Assembly: GCA_015039465.1 (NCBI GenBank)
Contig: MU130012.1
Location: forward strand, 241,752 to 305,751
Direction of reading: 5' to 3'
Length of the DNA: 64,000 nt
DNA from: Phlegmacium glaucopus
Lineage: Eukaryota; Basidiomycota; Agaricomycetes; Agaricales; Cortinariaceae
The notes under the pieces are model-generated. The model ran no database searches and was not told the DNA's origin. It saw only the letters and a list, made by a program, of their open reading frames with translations. This document shows positions 53,645 to 64,000 of the stretch, in pieces; position 1 is the stretch's first letter, and the number at the start of each line of letters is the position of its first letter. Both the position numbers and the translations under genes were made by a program.

Positions 53645-55026
53645 ATGATTGTTCAAAGTTATGTTTTTGACTGCCCATCGGAGTCGACCAGACAATACGA
53701 AGGTCCCCTGAACCAGGGCTTGAAGATGACTGGGAAGAGATATACGACTAGTTTCTCCCAAAATGAAGTGAATGGGCTAACCCTGCTATTTACGCATTGT
53801 ATCGGTTCTCGTAAGTTGCGATACTATCACCCTCGGAGCAACAAAATCATTTATGATTGACATTGCATGGCTCGCCTTTATAGACAAAGAGCAATGGGAA
53901 CCGGTGATTGAAAGCCTGTTCACCCTTCAACAGAAAGTGGACAAGGCTCATCGTATTCGTGAAGCCTGGTCATTTGACTGGCAAAACCACGGAGATGCAG
54001 CAGTTCACAATCGGGAGCTCTTGAAAGTACGAACAGAGGGTGTCTGTATGTCGGTGTCTTCGTTTTCTACTTCGTCGTACTATAAATTCGTCAGCTGTAC
54101 ACGAATGGTGGCCTGCCATTACAGACTTTGTGCGTTCACCATATATGAAAGGCCATCGAATCGTACCCGTGGGCCACTCAGCAGGAGCAGCAACAGTGTT
54201 AGTCAAATTTTCTGCCATCGGGCAAAGTTACTCATTTCGTTTCTGCAGGATTCTGACGACCAAGGGAATGCTATATCATGAACTCCCATATGTCGCTATG
54301 GTTTTAATCGAACCGACGATGATGACGCGAGAAGTATTTAATGCTCATCTGGACGATAGAATGGCTTCTATGGACTCTGTGGTCGCGGCAACGTCTGCGC
54401 GACGCGACTTCTGGCTCTCAAAAGAACAGGCTTTCGAATACTTCAAAGGACGGTTTCCTTGGAAGTCCTGGGATCCCCGTGTTCTTCGTTTACTAACTGT
54501 AAAATTCACTTTCTTCCATCTGTACCTTCCAGTAACATAAATCATTCTTAGGAACATGGCCTCGAGGAGTTACCTTCCGGCGGAGTAACTCTCAAATGCG
54601 ATAAGAAGCAAGAGGCTATATCTTATCCAGACGTCGAACCTCACTTCGAAGGGACCCTTCAATTTGGCCGGATCTGTCATTCGTTGCCTATTCACGTTAT
54701 TTGGGGTACACGAATCGACTTTTGGTAAGTTGAAACCAATCTTCACACAGTCGCGTCTAGGCATTTATTTCTCTCGTTCAGGCCAGAATACAGTCAGAAT
54801 GCTCTCAGCGACGCGTCAGAAGGACGTGTCGTGGCATCTGTTACCAGGATCCAACAGGCTGGGCATATGGTAGCCGTTTTCTTCCTGATTTCCGTTGACA
54901 CAACCTGACCTTTGATCTATAATTGTTAAGGTCGTCCAGGAGCAGCCAGAGCTCGTTTCACAAGCCATTCGCGATATATTGAGCACCATTAACGTAGAAG
55001 GTTCTTCTGAACAGTCAAAGCTTTAG
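53645..55026 (+). CDS. Alpha/beta hydrolase
   Basis: Seven exons (53645-53810, 53884-54045, 54095-54197, 54249-54498, 54552-54724, 54782-54869, 54931-55026) encode 345 residues. Start at ATG 53645 (MIVQSYVFDCPSESTRQYEG). TLLFTHCIGSHKEQWEPVIE is the first core strand with an HG-like His, SFDWQNHGDAAVHN follows, and VPVGHSAGAATV carries the nucleophile Ser (G-x-S-x-G). IHVIWGTRIDFWPEY holds the acid position and IQQAGHMVVQEQPELV the catalytic His. It belongs to a large basidiomycete group of uncharacterised serine hydrolases. No signal peptide; substrate unknown. Confidence 0.83.
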
Positions 55027-55524
55027 CAAGGACAGTTTACGAATGTTAGACGATAGGTAAACGTATTATTTATCATGTACATTGGATCTTGTATTCGTCG
55101 ATCAAATGATTTGGTTTTCTAGAAATTCTCCAGTAACAATGCCGCGGTCCAGTCTCAGGTCGAGTCGTAACAAGTTCTCCGCTTGATCCCGGTAGAGTAC
55201 ATAGAAACTCGAAATCGCCTTCCAAAGATGTTCATTGTTTATCCCATGGCACGACAAGGCGTGAGGCTTTCTGCAGCACAAATTTAGGCCCGGCGGTAAT
55301 CGTCTCCAACATCTTCAGATCGAAGCCAATGGCCATCTGAATCGTATTTCTAGAAAGGGGTATCTGGATGAGAGAAGTTATCATTCTTTTATGGATTTAT
55401 GAGTTGACGCTATATATGGAAAGTAGATGTGAGACAGGTTGACCATAGAACCATGTGTGCAGTCGATTGGCCCTTCGGCCACTTTCCTAGCGATATTCCC
55501 CGCTTATAATCGACTTTGAGTTGA
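55027..55524. other. Intergenic, no gene recognised
   Basis: Only short frames; nothing convincing. Confidence 0.4.
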
Positions 55525-55857
55525 TTAAGGAGCGGAATACTTAGGAGATTGATAAGCTTTGGGAAGCTGCGACGAAACTAGGGTTTTGGTAAAGGGCTTC
55601 CCAGGCAGTACATAAACTTTGAAGAAGGGCTGACTGGTGTTCCGGCTGATGACCTCGTTGATGCAATGTTCGAGCCAGAAGTCAAGCAAGGCGACGGCGT
55701 CTCTTTCTGGTAAATTTTGAGCAAACAACTTGCATTTCGTAGGTATAAAGCGGTCGGTGCTTGCGCTATTGACGCAACAGGCCAACGACACACTATCGAG
55801 TTTCTGAACGTTGCCAAAGACGACGCGCGCTCTCAGTGCTTGGCTGAAGCAAGCCAT
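55525..55857 (-). CDS. Small hypothetical protein (110 aa)
   Basis: Single-exon frame from ATG 55857: MACFSQALRARVVFGNVQKL to ..SSQLPKAYQSPKYSAP. Composition is balanced and globular-like (LLDFWLEHCINEVISRNTSQ; PFFKVYVLPGKPFTKTLV). No domain is recognised and no supporting introns exist, so it could be a chance frame. Confidence 0.4.
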   Translation of the reverse strand: MACFSQALRARVVFGNVQKLDSVSLACCVNSASTDRFIPTKCKLFAQNLPERDAVALLDFWLEHCINEVISRNTSQPFFKVYVLPGKPFTKTLVSSQLPKAYQSPKYSAP

Positions 55858-58742
55858 GGCCCATGCGACAACAATTCAATCAAGGGCGAGTTTTAAAAAA
55901 AAGGATCAGGGTGGAAGCCAAGTTTTATCTAAATAACGCAAGAAGTGCATGCGACAATTGCCATTGTTTCTACCACGAGTCGAACTCAAACACAGCAGGA
56001 CCATGGAATATGACGTCTATTGCTTGAAGATATTTCGGAGTAGGAAGATCCTCTCCAACTCTTTTACTAAAACAAACCATTCGATAAGATGACAACGAAT
56101 TGAACCTATACGGAATTTTGAACTAGGACTGTATGGGTACGCGCGAAGGCTTACCGTGACTTCCGTGACGTGACTCCTCTATGCTCGAACTCTGACGCAT
56201 GGAGTACGTCCCACTCTTTATCATAGATTGGCTGCTGAATAAGTTAATCGCTGGCAAGTGCGTTACAGCTATTTGCGAAATGGCAGACGTTTTGGAAATT
56301 TTCTTAAGGTAGGGCTCACATCCTCACCACATCACGTGACTAAGCGTGACAATTTCCATGAAATCACCTTTTTGTGAATAGCGCTTGCACAAAGGGGAAA
56401 TTGTCTTATCGGGTCGCAGGGCACCCTAGTAAATATATATATTAAGAGCCTCCTGCAACCAATTTTTTGAATTAGGACCTAGTAGAGATGCTATCCAAGA
56501 AATACACCATTTTTACTGCATTTTCGGACTTGAGAAGACTCAGAAGCTACTACTCATGCCCAGGAGGTCTCTAGGAGTCCTCAGAAACCTAGGTAAATGG
56601 ACCAGTGGCAATAAAAAAAATACTAGGTGAGATAAAGCCAATGAACCCCCCTTCTACCAAGGAGGAGGATCTTGAATCTAACATGATAATTTCTAGTCAC
56701 TTGTCGAAATGTGCAGGTATTTAATTCAATTCTCTCTCCCTCAAATATAATTTGACTATTTACTTGACTTCACTAGATTTTCACAGTGTTCACGCCAATT
56801 TACAGATGCATACAAGCATGGTTTGACCAGAAAAGAAGCTGCTTGGGCAAACAACAAATACCGTGGCATGCCCGCCGCGCTTGTGAAGGATGTGGGAGGG
56901 GCGGGCTTGTGGTAATGTATTTTAGTTGTCTTCGTTTTGATACGGTGTTAGTACCTATCTTACACTAATTCCGCTCGTAAATGCGAAGGCGGCTCAATAG
57001 AGGGTAAATGACCTCACCTGCCTGCACGTGATATGGTGAGGTATCTGCGCTTTTGTTTACTGTAATTTAAACAACTGTAAACAACTAGATATAATAATGC
57101 AAACAAACCGTGATAAGGCCTCCATCCTCATTGCTCCACTTTCCCCCACCTCGCGTGAAATTCACTATGTCATCGCAATATATTGATCGTTGACCCTGTT
57201 GGTGACAGGGAGCCTATACTAGATGTAAATAGCGCAGCCGCTCCACTGCTTTTGACTCCTCTAATAGTAACATCATGCGCATCAATTCTGCCTAAATATG
57301 GGTATTTATACAAACAAAGGCGCACATAAGAAAATTTCCAAAACGTCTACCATTTCGCAAATAGCTCTAAGTGAGGTGTAAAAATCTCAACAGAAACGAA
57401 GCTCTTCAGCATCTACAACAGGCTAGGTTGTGGGGATAACACTCTCGTCAGGGTTTCCTTGAACTGACTCAATTCAGGAGGCCCCTGGGCCCTGATGAGA
57501 GTGTTACGTACGGTGTCCCCACACAGATGTTAATCGAACATCAACAACTTCGCCCACGGGGCGCCTTTATCCTTTGCCCGCGATTTCGGCTACTCTGGAA
57601 CCCCATCGACCCTCAAGATCGACGCGCCAACTTGCCCGATATTGGTGTTGACCGCCTCCTGCTAAATGGCACCAATAATCTCCAAGGAGGCGCAGAATAG
57701 AAGGCGGTCTTCGTCGATAAACCCGATTTGTCTGCTAGTTCTTTACTCAAGCATCAAAGAGTTCAGTGGAAGTGAAAGATTACAATATTTTTTCTCTCAG
57801 CTCATCCTGGTTCTATTTAGTGGTTGTAATCTATGGTCCAACCACCGTGTCTTGTACGTTTCATTTTTTGACCCTTTCAGCCTTCATTCATGTTGCACTT
57901 TTTAGGCCCCAAGGTGGGACCGAGCGTTACTCTCTGGCCTGCCTCACTCGACTTGGGTTGTTCAATCATCGTACCTGCGCTCGTCAACGAAAGCCCTCCA
58001 ATGGTCGTGACACTGAATATAATTGTGAGACCGGGTCTATAGTACTGCTCTGGAGTGATTCTTGAGAAGAACAAAAATAACAATAGGAAGGTAAGGCGTT
58101 GCTTTACCCCAGTCCGTTTTCCATCAGTCCTTACTTCCTCATCAAGGGGCTTGAAACCCGGATGGCTAGCCGAGGGACTGAGTAGTTGAGGTTTGATGAA
58201 CAGAATGTGATGAAGGTGGTCAATCAAACGATTTATTGAATGCACTTTTCCGCAACCGCCAAACACCTCATGATTTTATATAATGTGGATTACGAGGCGA
58301 TTCAAGTTGCTGTTCTCAACTTTCGGTGTGCCTGGTGTGTCCGTTCACAAATAACGGACCCTTACAGTCATTCTCCCTTGCACTTTGAATCGATCAGGGC
58401 TGGAATCTAGCAAACATAGTTAATGCCGAAACAAAGTTATAAATATTTTCGTATGTAATCTCCGAGCCTGATTTGGCAACATCACGTGCGATATTTTTTC
58501 AACGTTCGTCGGACTCGGATTCGGATTAAGTTTGTCTTCTCCACTGACGTGGCTAGGGGGCCTTAGCCTTGTACATCTCGTGAACTAGAAAACATAGAGA
58601 AAGGCATTTAGACATCTCTCAAAACTTGGAGGCTCAAAGGTACGCGAATTCCACCGTGATAAATATCATTTCGCGTCATTGATAAGACCAAATAGTAACG
58701 TCCAGGAATTCAAAGACATCGAGAAGCCGCTTTAAAGCTAGC
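55858..58742. other. 2.9-kb region without a supported gene
   Basis: Contains the inverted repeat at 57429-57523. Other frames are short and not family-like. Confidence 0.4.
57429..57523. repeat. Short inverted repeat (foldback, MITE- or LTR-end-like)
   Basis: TGTGGGGATAACACTCTCGT at the left pairs with the reversed right end (ATGAGAGTGTTACG..TGTCCCCACA), with a small bulge. GGCCCCTGGGCC-like self-complementarity lies between. Confidence 0.65.
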
Positions 58743-60542
58743 ATGGGCTATATACCTCAAAATTCCTTAGAAAACCTCAAAAAGTACTCGTACAAGGGCG
58801 TTGACAAGTATGTGTCACTGTTGACCGAGACAATCTCACTCTCACCTCACTTTCGCCTATAGGTCACTACTATCGCGTTATGTTTTGAATCCGTTTTGGA
58901 CCTGGTTCGTTACTCTTTGGCCGTTGTCAGTGGCACCCAACACAGTCAGTCATCGCAAAGTTGTTTGGGCCAGTTCGGGGCGGCGGAGCTAATATTTGTT
59001 ATATCAGATCACTCTGACTGGGCTGGCCATCGTTTTCTTCAACTTTTTCACGATGCTGTATTATGATCCCATGTATCTTACGGAACAGGAGGGCGCAGCA
59101 GGTCCCCCATATTGGTTGTATTTTACGTATGTCGTTCCATTTCCGCAAGTCCACTCCGTACTGATCGTCGTTCAGATGGGCCATAGGCTTGTTTTTGTAT
59201 CAAAGCTTGGATGCTATCGACGGGTACATATCATCTAACCTCAAACCTTGAACTATCTCACGAATACGATAAAGGAAACAAGCGAGAAGGACGGGAATGG
59301 CTGGTCCACTTGGAGAATTGTTTGATCATGGTGCAGTTATTTTCAGCCTTCTATCTCCTTTCCTTATCTGATCATCATGCCAAAGGCTGTGATGCTCTCA
59401 ACACTACGGTGAGCGACCATGCCACTCCAATCCTTCTCTGCTCATTACTAACTATGACAGCTCGAAGTACTTCTGGCATCGAATGCTCTGGGACTGGGAC
59501 GCTCTTGGTGGACTGTTGCTTCACAAATAGCAACCTTAGCCAACTTCTACCTCACAACATGGGAAGAGTATCATACGGGTATGTTACTCGTAAACCTGCG
59601 ATTATTTTCTGTTGATTTTCACCGTTCATGTTAGGCCAGCTATTCCTTGGATACTTCTCGGGACCAGTTGAAGGAATTATTATGATCATTGTTATTTACA
59701 TTATAAGCGGCTTTCGGGGTTCGCAATTTGCTCCAATCCATCGTAATATTTACTAATTCTTCCCCTACAGGTCCTTCGTTTTGGAACCAGGATTTATGGA
59801 AAATCACATATCTAGATCACATACAATTCATGAGAAATATGCCTAATCTACGACTTAACGAATCTTTCATGGTGCTCGCTGGAGTCCTGCTGGCTTTCAA
59901 TATCATACACAGGTTCTTTATTCAATCCATTCACGTCATCTTAGCAATTAGCTCACTATCCTTTCTTGTAGCTATCTCAATGTTCGACGAGCAACCCGCG
60001 CTCAAAAGAAAAGTACCCTCAGACCTCTGCTACTTCTACTCCCTTTCCTATTTTCTACTCTAATTCAAATCGCCTGGCTGTCCCATCCGCAATACAATAA
60101 CTCATATATTTTAAAATCGGCAGCTTTTGTACCATTCCTCTGCGCTTGGGGTTTACAGTTTGCACATCAAGTCGGAAGAATGATTCTGGCTCATGTGACG
60201 AGCACGCCTTTCCCTGCCTGGGATTGGATCTGGATCTGGAGTTTCTTGGGAGCTCTGGATGCAAATATGCCGTTACTCGGGAGGTAAGTTTAGCCCACGT
60301 TTTCAGACGGGCTCCGTCAATGATATGGTATCTCTAGACCTCCTATTGTGCAGACGTCATCGAGAAACACCACGATTTTTGTATGGCTGACTCTAGGCAT
60401 CACATTGATGGCCTATACCCGTTTCGTCTCCCTTGTGATTTGGGATATCACGAACTATCTTGGCATCGCATGTTTTACCGTCAGGAAAAGGGACAAGAAC
60501 GGGCATTGGTACGGTGCGCAGCCAAATGCCAAACTGCTGTGA
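58743..60542 (+). CDS. CPT1: Choline/ethanolamine phosphotransferase (CDP-alcohol phosphatidyltransferase)
   Basis: It transfers phosphocholine or phosphoethanolamine from the CDP-alcohol to diacylglycerol, the last step of the Kennedy pathway, in ER/Golgi membranes. Start ATG 58743 (MGYIPQNSLENLKKYSYKGV). About ten exons; a GTACATATC intron splits DG from KQAR. The catalytic motif D-G-x2-A-R-x8-G-x3-D-x3-D is complete: DGKQARRTGMAGPLGELFDH followed by GCD. Family context: LNPFWTWFVTLWPLSVAPNT, LTGLAIVFFNFFTMLYYDP, YLTTWEEYHTGQLFLGYFSG, EGIIMIIVIYIISGF. Several more helices follow (VFVWLTLGITLMAY-like) to RKRDKNGHWYGAQPNAKLL-stop. Whether it prefers choline or ethanolamine cannot be read. Confidence 0.92.
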
Positions 60543-61681
60543 TGCGTTGCTCATATGGCGATGATGATTATGAACTAACTTATTTCACTTGCTACGATAT
60601 ACCTCCCTTGTGATATTCTCACGATCTCGCTCCATTTTGACCTGGCAGATTTCATCCTTTTTAAAATTAGAATACTCGACCGCACATATAGATAGTCTTA
60701 GCTATATCTGATACATTTCGCATGGTATTGATAAGATTCCTATCGACTCAGAATGCGTATGCCAACAAATCCAATTGAATTGCCAAGACCAAAAATTTAT
60801 AAAGTAAGCTATAAAGCTTGCGTGCCAAGCATATTGCTCTTCCCTCTTCTTTCCTTACTATCTAGCTCCCCACTACATAGCTGGTCCACCAAAGAGACTT
60901 TTCTACTCAGTTCCGTTTCTACGTACTAAGAAATCAGTCCTCTTCTATCGAACTCACCTCGGCTGGCTACGTACGTATATATACCTTCCTGGGTTTCTTC
61001 CTGATGGTTATCGCCGGCTCCTCTCGAGATGAACCCGTTGTGCACCCGTTTCTCAGTGCCCCAGCCTCCAGGCTTATGTTATTCACTGGCTTCTTCATGG
61101 GGCTCATCAATCCTGGGAAGGCTGTTGGCACTTCTGAGGTGACCGAACGAAGCGAACGAAGCGAATAACACGTTCTGTCGTTACGATACCTCATGATGAG
61201 CATGATGGGCATGTCTAGGGTTCAACTCAGGAATGGTGACCTATTTCTAATTTAGTTTCATCTATCAGTACTATTAATGGGTCGGGTCATCATTGGTTCC
61301 GGGACTACAGCTGTATTTTAAGACTCCTATAAAAACCAATGGCCTGCGACCATACTATTCTGGCCCACATGGACCGGTGAAACATCGGCAGACTTCACTC
61401 GACCGTGCCCCCCGTCAAGCACCCCTCCTTCATCTGCTTCTCCGATCCTATCTCCAGCGGCGACCCAAAAAAAAACACTTGGGAAAGAAGAAAAAGTCTA
61501 AATTGATCTCATTTACTCCAGCATCTGGGTTGACTGCGTGGGTTCATTCTGGATAAACGCAAAAATTTTACGCGTGACTTTTCATCTCCCTTATCCTCTT
61601 GCTAAAACGCCATTTCCCTCCATCGACGGTTATACCTTCCTCTTGACGGGATGCGCCGCAATCGATCCCTACGAAATATTC
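60543..61681. other. 1.1-kb intergenic region; one unexplained hydrophobic frame
   Basis: Near 60890-61168 a frame without ATG reads SAGYVRIYTFLGFFLMVIAG and RLMLFTGFFMGLINPGKAVG; it could be an exon of an unknown gene or chance. An adjacent GAACGAAGCGAACGAAGCGA mini-repeat follows. Confidence 0.3.
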
Positions 61682-62905
61682 ATGTCGTTTTGCTTTGGAT
61701 GGTAGGCATCCAGGCCCCAATACTGATGGCATTTGTGCCTGTCGAGTATGTTATCGTTAAACCTCGAGCTCTATCTCCGTGACCTAAAGTTTGGTAAAAT
61801 GTTACAGGGGGCCAACTCCACTTCTTTCCTCCCCTGGAAGCATCGTTTTGACCGCGACGTATGTCTTCAACGAATGAACAAAAAGTTGTTGTCTAACTGT
61901 CTTTACCCTCGGCAGTGCAGCGACACGACCCCTGATCGATATGATTGATAATCAGGGATCGTCCTCGTTTCAACCTTCCGATTCTGGCACCCCGACGACC
62001 TCAAGCGTTTATGCTAGCAGTAGCACCACTAGAAGGCTAACGGATTCAATTAGACATATTTCATCGGCTGCGCCTATCGTTGCTGGCATTCTCTCTGGCA
62101 TCATCGTTATAACCACAATTGTTGTCATATGTTTTTTGAAGCGTCGGACCAGACTTCTACGTAGATCGTGGCATTCTCATGAAGCACGGATCAGTTTAAA
62201 ACCTGGTGTGTTTTAGAGATTATTGATCAACTACTCTACTCGTCCTGATGCCCGCGTTTCTGTTATTTGTACATAGACTCGCATCTGCATCAACATTCAA
62301 GAAATCGGCTCCTCGGTGATGATATTTCCTCGGGAAATGACGCTCCTCCACAACAAAGGTACCATCGTCATTCACGCCACTCACGGAATTCAGGTGGTGC
62401 CCTGAAACTAAACGTGCGAAATTCAACACCACAAATCGTGATCCCCCCAGGAGACCGAAGCCGGTCTACGACGCATAAAAATTCACTATCTTCGGATAAT
62501 CGTGAGCCCCACTCGACCAGCGGTTCGCCAAATTCTACGTTCTCGTCAACCCTATACACGAACAAGATAGGCGTTGATCATCAGGCCATTGATGGAAGGC
62601 TGTCCGAACCACTCCCTCTACAATCTCCATCGTCGTCATCTCGAAATGATGAACTCCTAAATCCACACCAACATCCAAATATCCGTAATAATTCTTCTGC
62701 ATTGCCGCCAGAAGTTCGTCAACAACATCTTAATACTCTAATCCAACAAAGAGCCGCATTATTATTGGCTTCCGAAGACACAAGCGACAAGAATGTTTAT
62801 AACAAGCGCCTGCTTTTGGAAGAGCAAATTCAAATTCTGAGGCATCATCAAAATGAGTCACCACCTGATCAAGATTATCCCCCACCGTATGAAGGTCACG
62901 GATAA
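61682..62905 (+). CDS. Single-pass membrane protein with basic/Ser-rich cytosolic tail and PPPY motif
   Basis: Exons 61808-61858, 61916-62205 and 62277-62905 join in phase. The first exon is uncertain: ATG 61682 (MSFCFGW, donor at 61702) fits the phase; ATG 61651 gives a better signal-like leader (NIHVVLLWM) but not the phase. The ectodomain is Ser/Thr-rich (SSSFQPSDSGTPTTSSVYAS). One TM helix (APIVAGILSGIIVITTIVVI) is followed by KRRTRLLRRSW. The long disordered tail ends with a helix (QQHLNTLIQQRAALLLASED) and DQDYPPPYEGHG. Such layouts are common in basidiomycete cell-surface proteins. PPPY is a potential Rsp5/WW-domain ligand. Function unknown. Confidence 0.65.
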
Positions 62906-63404
62906 ACTTTTTCTTTCTCCCTTCTAGAATATGGACAGCTTTGTCATGCTCATTATGCACCCCCCGTATTTTAGTTATTAAAATTTATCGCACTATCCCC
63001 AACATGTATCGATAGTCGACTCTCATTTGGTTCAAATTTAAGCCTGAAAGTTATACTAAACTACTGACTAGTGTCAGGGGGGATTATTCTCTGAAAATAT
63101 GACAGCATGTTATACTTACGAATCCCTCCGTCGGAGCAGTGAGGTAAATTATGAATGATCATGGCGCGATCACGCAGGGCACTCGAAAGCGCTTTGGCAC
63201 CACTGATCCCTCTCTGGATAAAAAAATAGACCTATACGTACTTTATGTGAGCCATATCTAACAGAAGGCCCATCAAGGCTACTTCATAGAGGAAGACCCT
63301 CAGATATTTTTAACTGCGAAACTGACCTAGTATTGAATGAAAAAAAGCAGAAAATGATGGTTGGTTCTCGCCACTTTGGAGTTCGAGAACCTTTCCCTGG
63401 CAAA
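62906..63404. other. Intergenic
   Basis: No gene recognised between the membrane protein and the malic-enzyme fragment. Confidence 0.5.
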
Positions 63405-64000
63405 CCAACGCTACGACATTTTTGGTGCTGGATCTGTCAGTATAGGTATCGCAATCCTCCTACGGGACACGATGGTCGCTATGGATGGGTGTATTGTGCG
63501 GAGAAAAGAATAGGAGAATGTGTGGATAGTTTGATCTAGACGGACTTTGGCTTGACAAAAAATACGACGGAATCTGATCGCGAGCGAAGATGGGGGGGTT
63601 TCGTCTGTGTCCGAGGATCATTTATTAGAGGTTGGTGAAGAAAGTTCAAGACTACCGTCTTGATTGGATATTGGACTATTAATAACTCTGGAGCTTTCGG
63701 GGAAGAAGTGGGGCGAGCTATGACTCTTGATGGTGAGTTAGAATTGGAAGTGTTCGACCAATTATCATGCTGTTGGCCGTTTGGCTGAGGCAGAGCCGGG
63801 GGATTTACTGCGTCGGACAAATGGGAACTGGTAGCTGCTACCAGTGGAAGTCCATTTGGTTCGGTCAAGATGGATGTAAAGAAAGAGTTTGTGTGGGTTT
63901 TTTATTCCACTTTATAAGCTGCATTCAAAGACCGAGGTCAAGGATATATAAAAAGAATCACCGAATGTAACAATGCCTGGCCCCTTCTCATTACAGTTAT
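63405..64000 (+). pseudogene. Second malic enzyme fragment, decayed (runs to window end)
   Basis: ACCAACGCTACGACATTTTT.. parallels the nucleotide-binding exon of the gene at 43192 (RYDIFGAGSVSIGIAILLRD in one frame). Later stretches match [15 protein letters not shown] (63655-63710), [13 protein letters not shown] (63838-63875), KEFV and, after an intron-like gap, IAECNNA (63955-63975). Frameshifts and stops are scattered throughout. It is more diverged than the 46.2-kb fragment, so it stems from an older duplication. Confidence 0.75.

Overview
The window looks like chromosomal DNA of a mushroom-forming basidiomycete (Agaricomycetes). Genes have many short GT-AG introns of about 40-70 bp. Several gene families typical of that group are present: a KDZ transposase with a CxC2 cysteine cluster, a NACHT-type NTPase fragment, a FunK1-type kinase fragment, a chromodomain Ty3/gypsy retrotransposon, and beta-trefoil (I66-like) proteins. 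The species cannot be named from the sequence.

Layout. 1-3.8 kb: remnants of a KDZ transposase (minus strand), a degenerate repeat array, and a 5'-truncated NACHT NTPase. 3.8-26.55 kb: a Zn2Cys6-type gene that I infer was once compact (a few kb) and is now spread over 22.7 kb. DNA transposons with readable target-site duplications (TSDs) split it at three places. The first split is a 15.2-kb nest. Element A (TSD TGAAGAAG) holds element B (TSD GAAAATAG). B holds a small element C1 and a degenerate chromovirus. The chromovirus in turn carries insertions in its 5' LTR, its integrase (element F, TSD CCCTTGTG) and upstream of its chromodomain (element J). The other two splits are sister 2.2-kb elements D1 and D2, each carrying its own hAT-like insertion (C2 in D1, TSD AAATAAAC; E in D2, TSD TAGTCTAG).

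26.9-29.2 kb: histidyl-tRNA synthetase. 29.7-37.6 kb: a divergent inverted duplication of a gene encoding beta-trefoil, histidine-phosphatase and beta-trefoil domains; the left copy looks intact and the right copy is broken. 38.6-44.3 kb: a MARVEL-like membrane protein, an ABHD12-like hydrolase, a tRNA-Arg(ACG) with a 10-nt intron, and an NAD-type malic enzyme containing a 9-nt microexon. 44.7-47.1 kb: a truncated FunK1 kinase and a decayed malic-enzyme 3' fragment. 48.3-62.9 kb: a polytopic membrane protein, a TauD/TfdA dioxygenase, an alpha/beta hydrolase, a small hypothetical ORF, a choline/ethanolamine phosphotransferase and a single-pass membrane protein with a PPPY tail. 63.4-64 kb: a second malic-enzyme pseudogene fragment.

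The housekeeping genes show no operon-like link, as expected in a fungus. The most unusual signals are: a recurrent hairpin-led intron-like module (C-run, short loop, G-run, then AT-rich DNA with a TACTAAY-like branch site and an AG) seen repeatedly inside low-complexity DNA of several different mobile elements; an extra double-zinc-knuckle ORF downstream of pol in the chromovirus; recurrent TGA stops where CGA (Arg) is expected; and the phosphatase with beta-trefoils at both ends.
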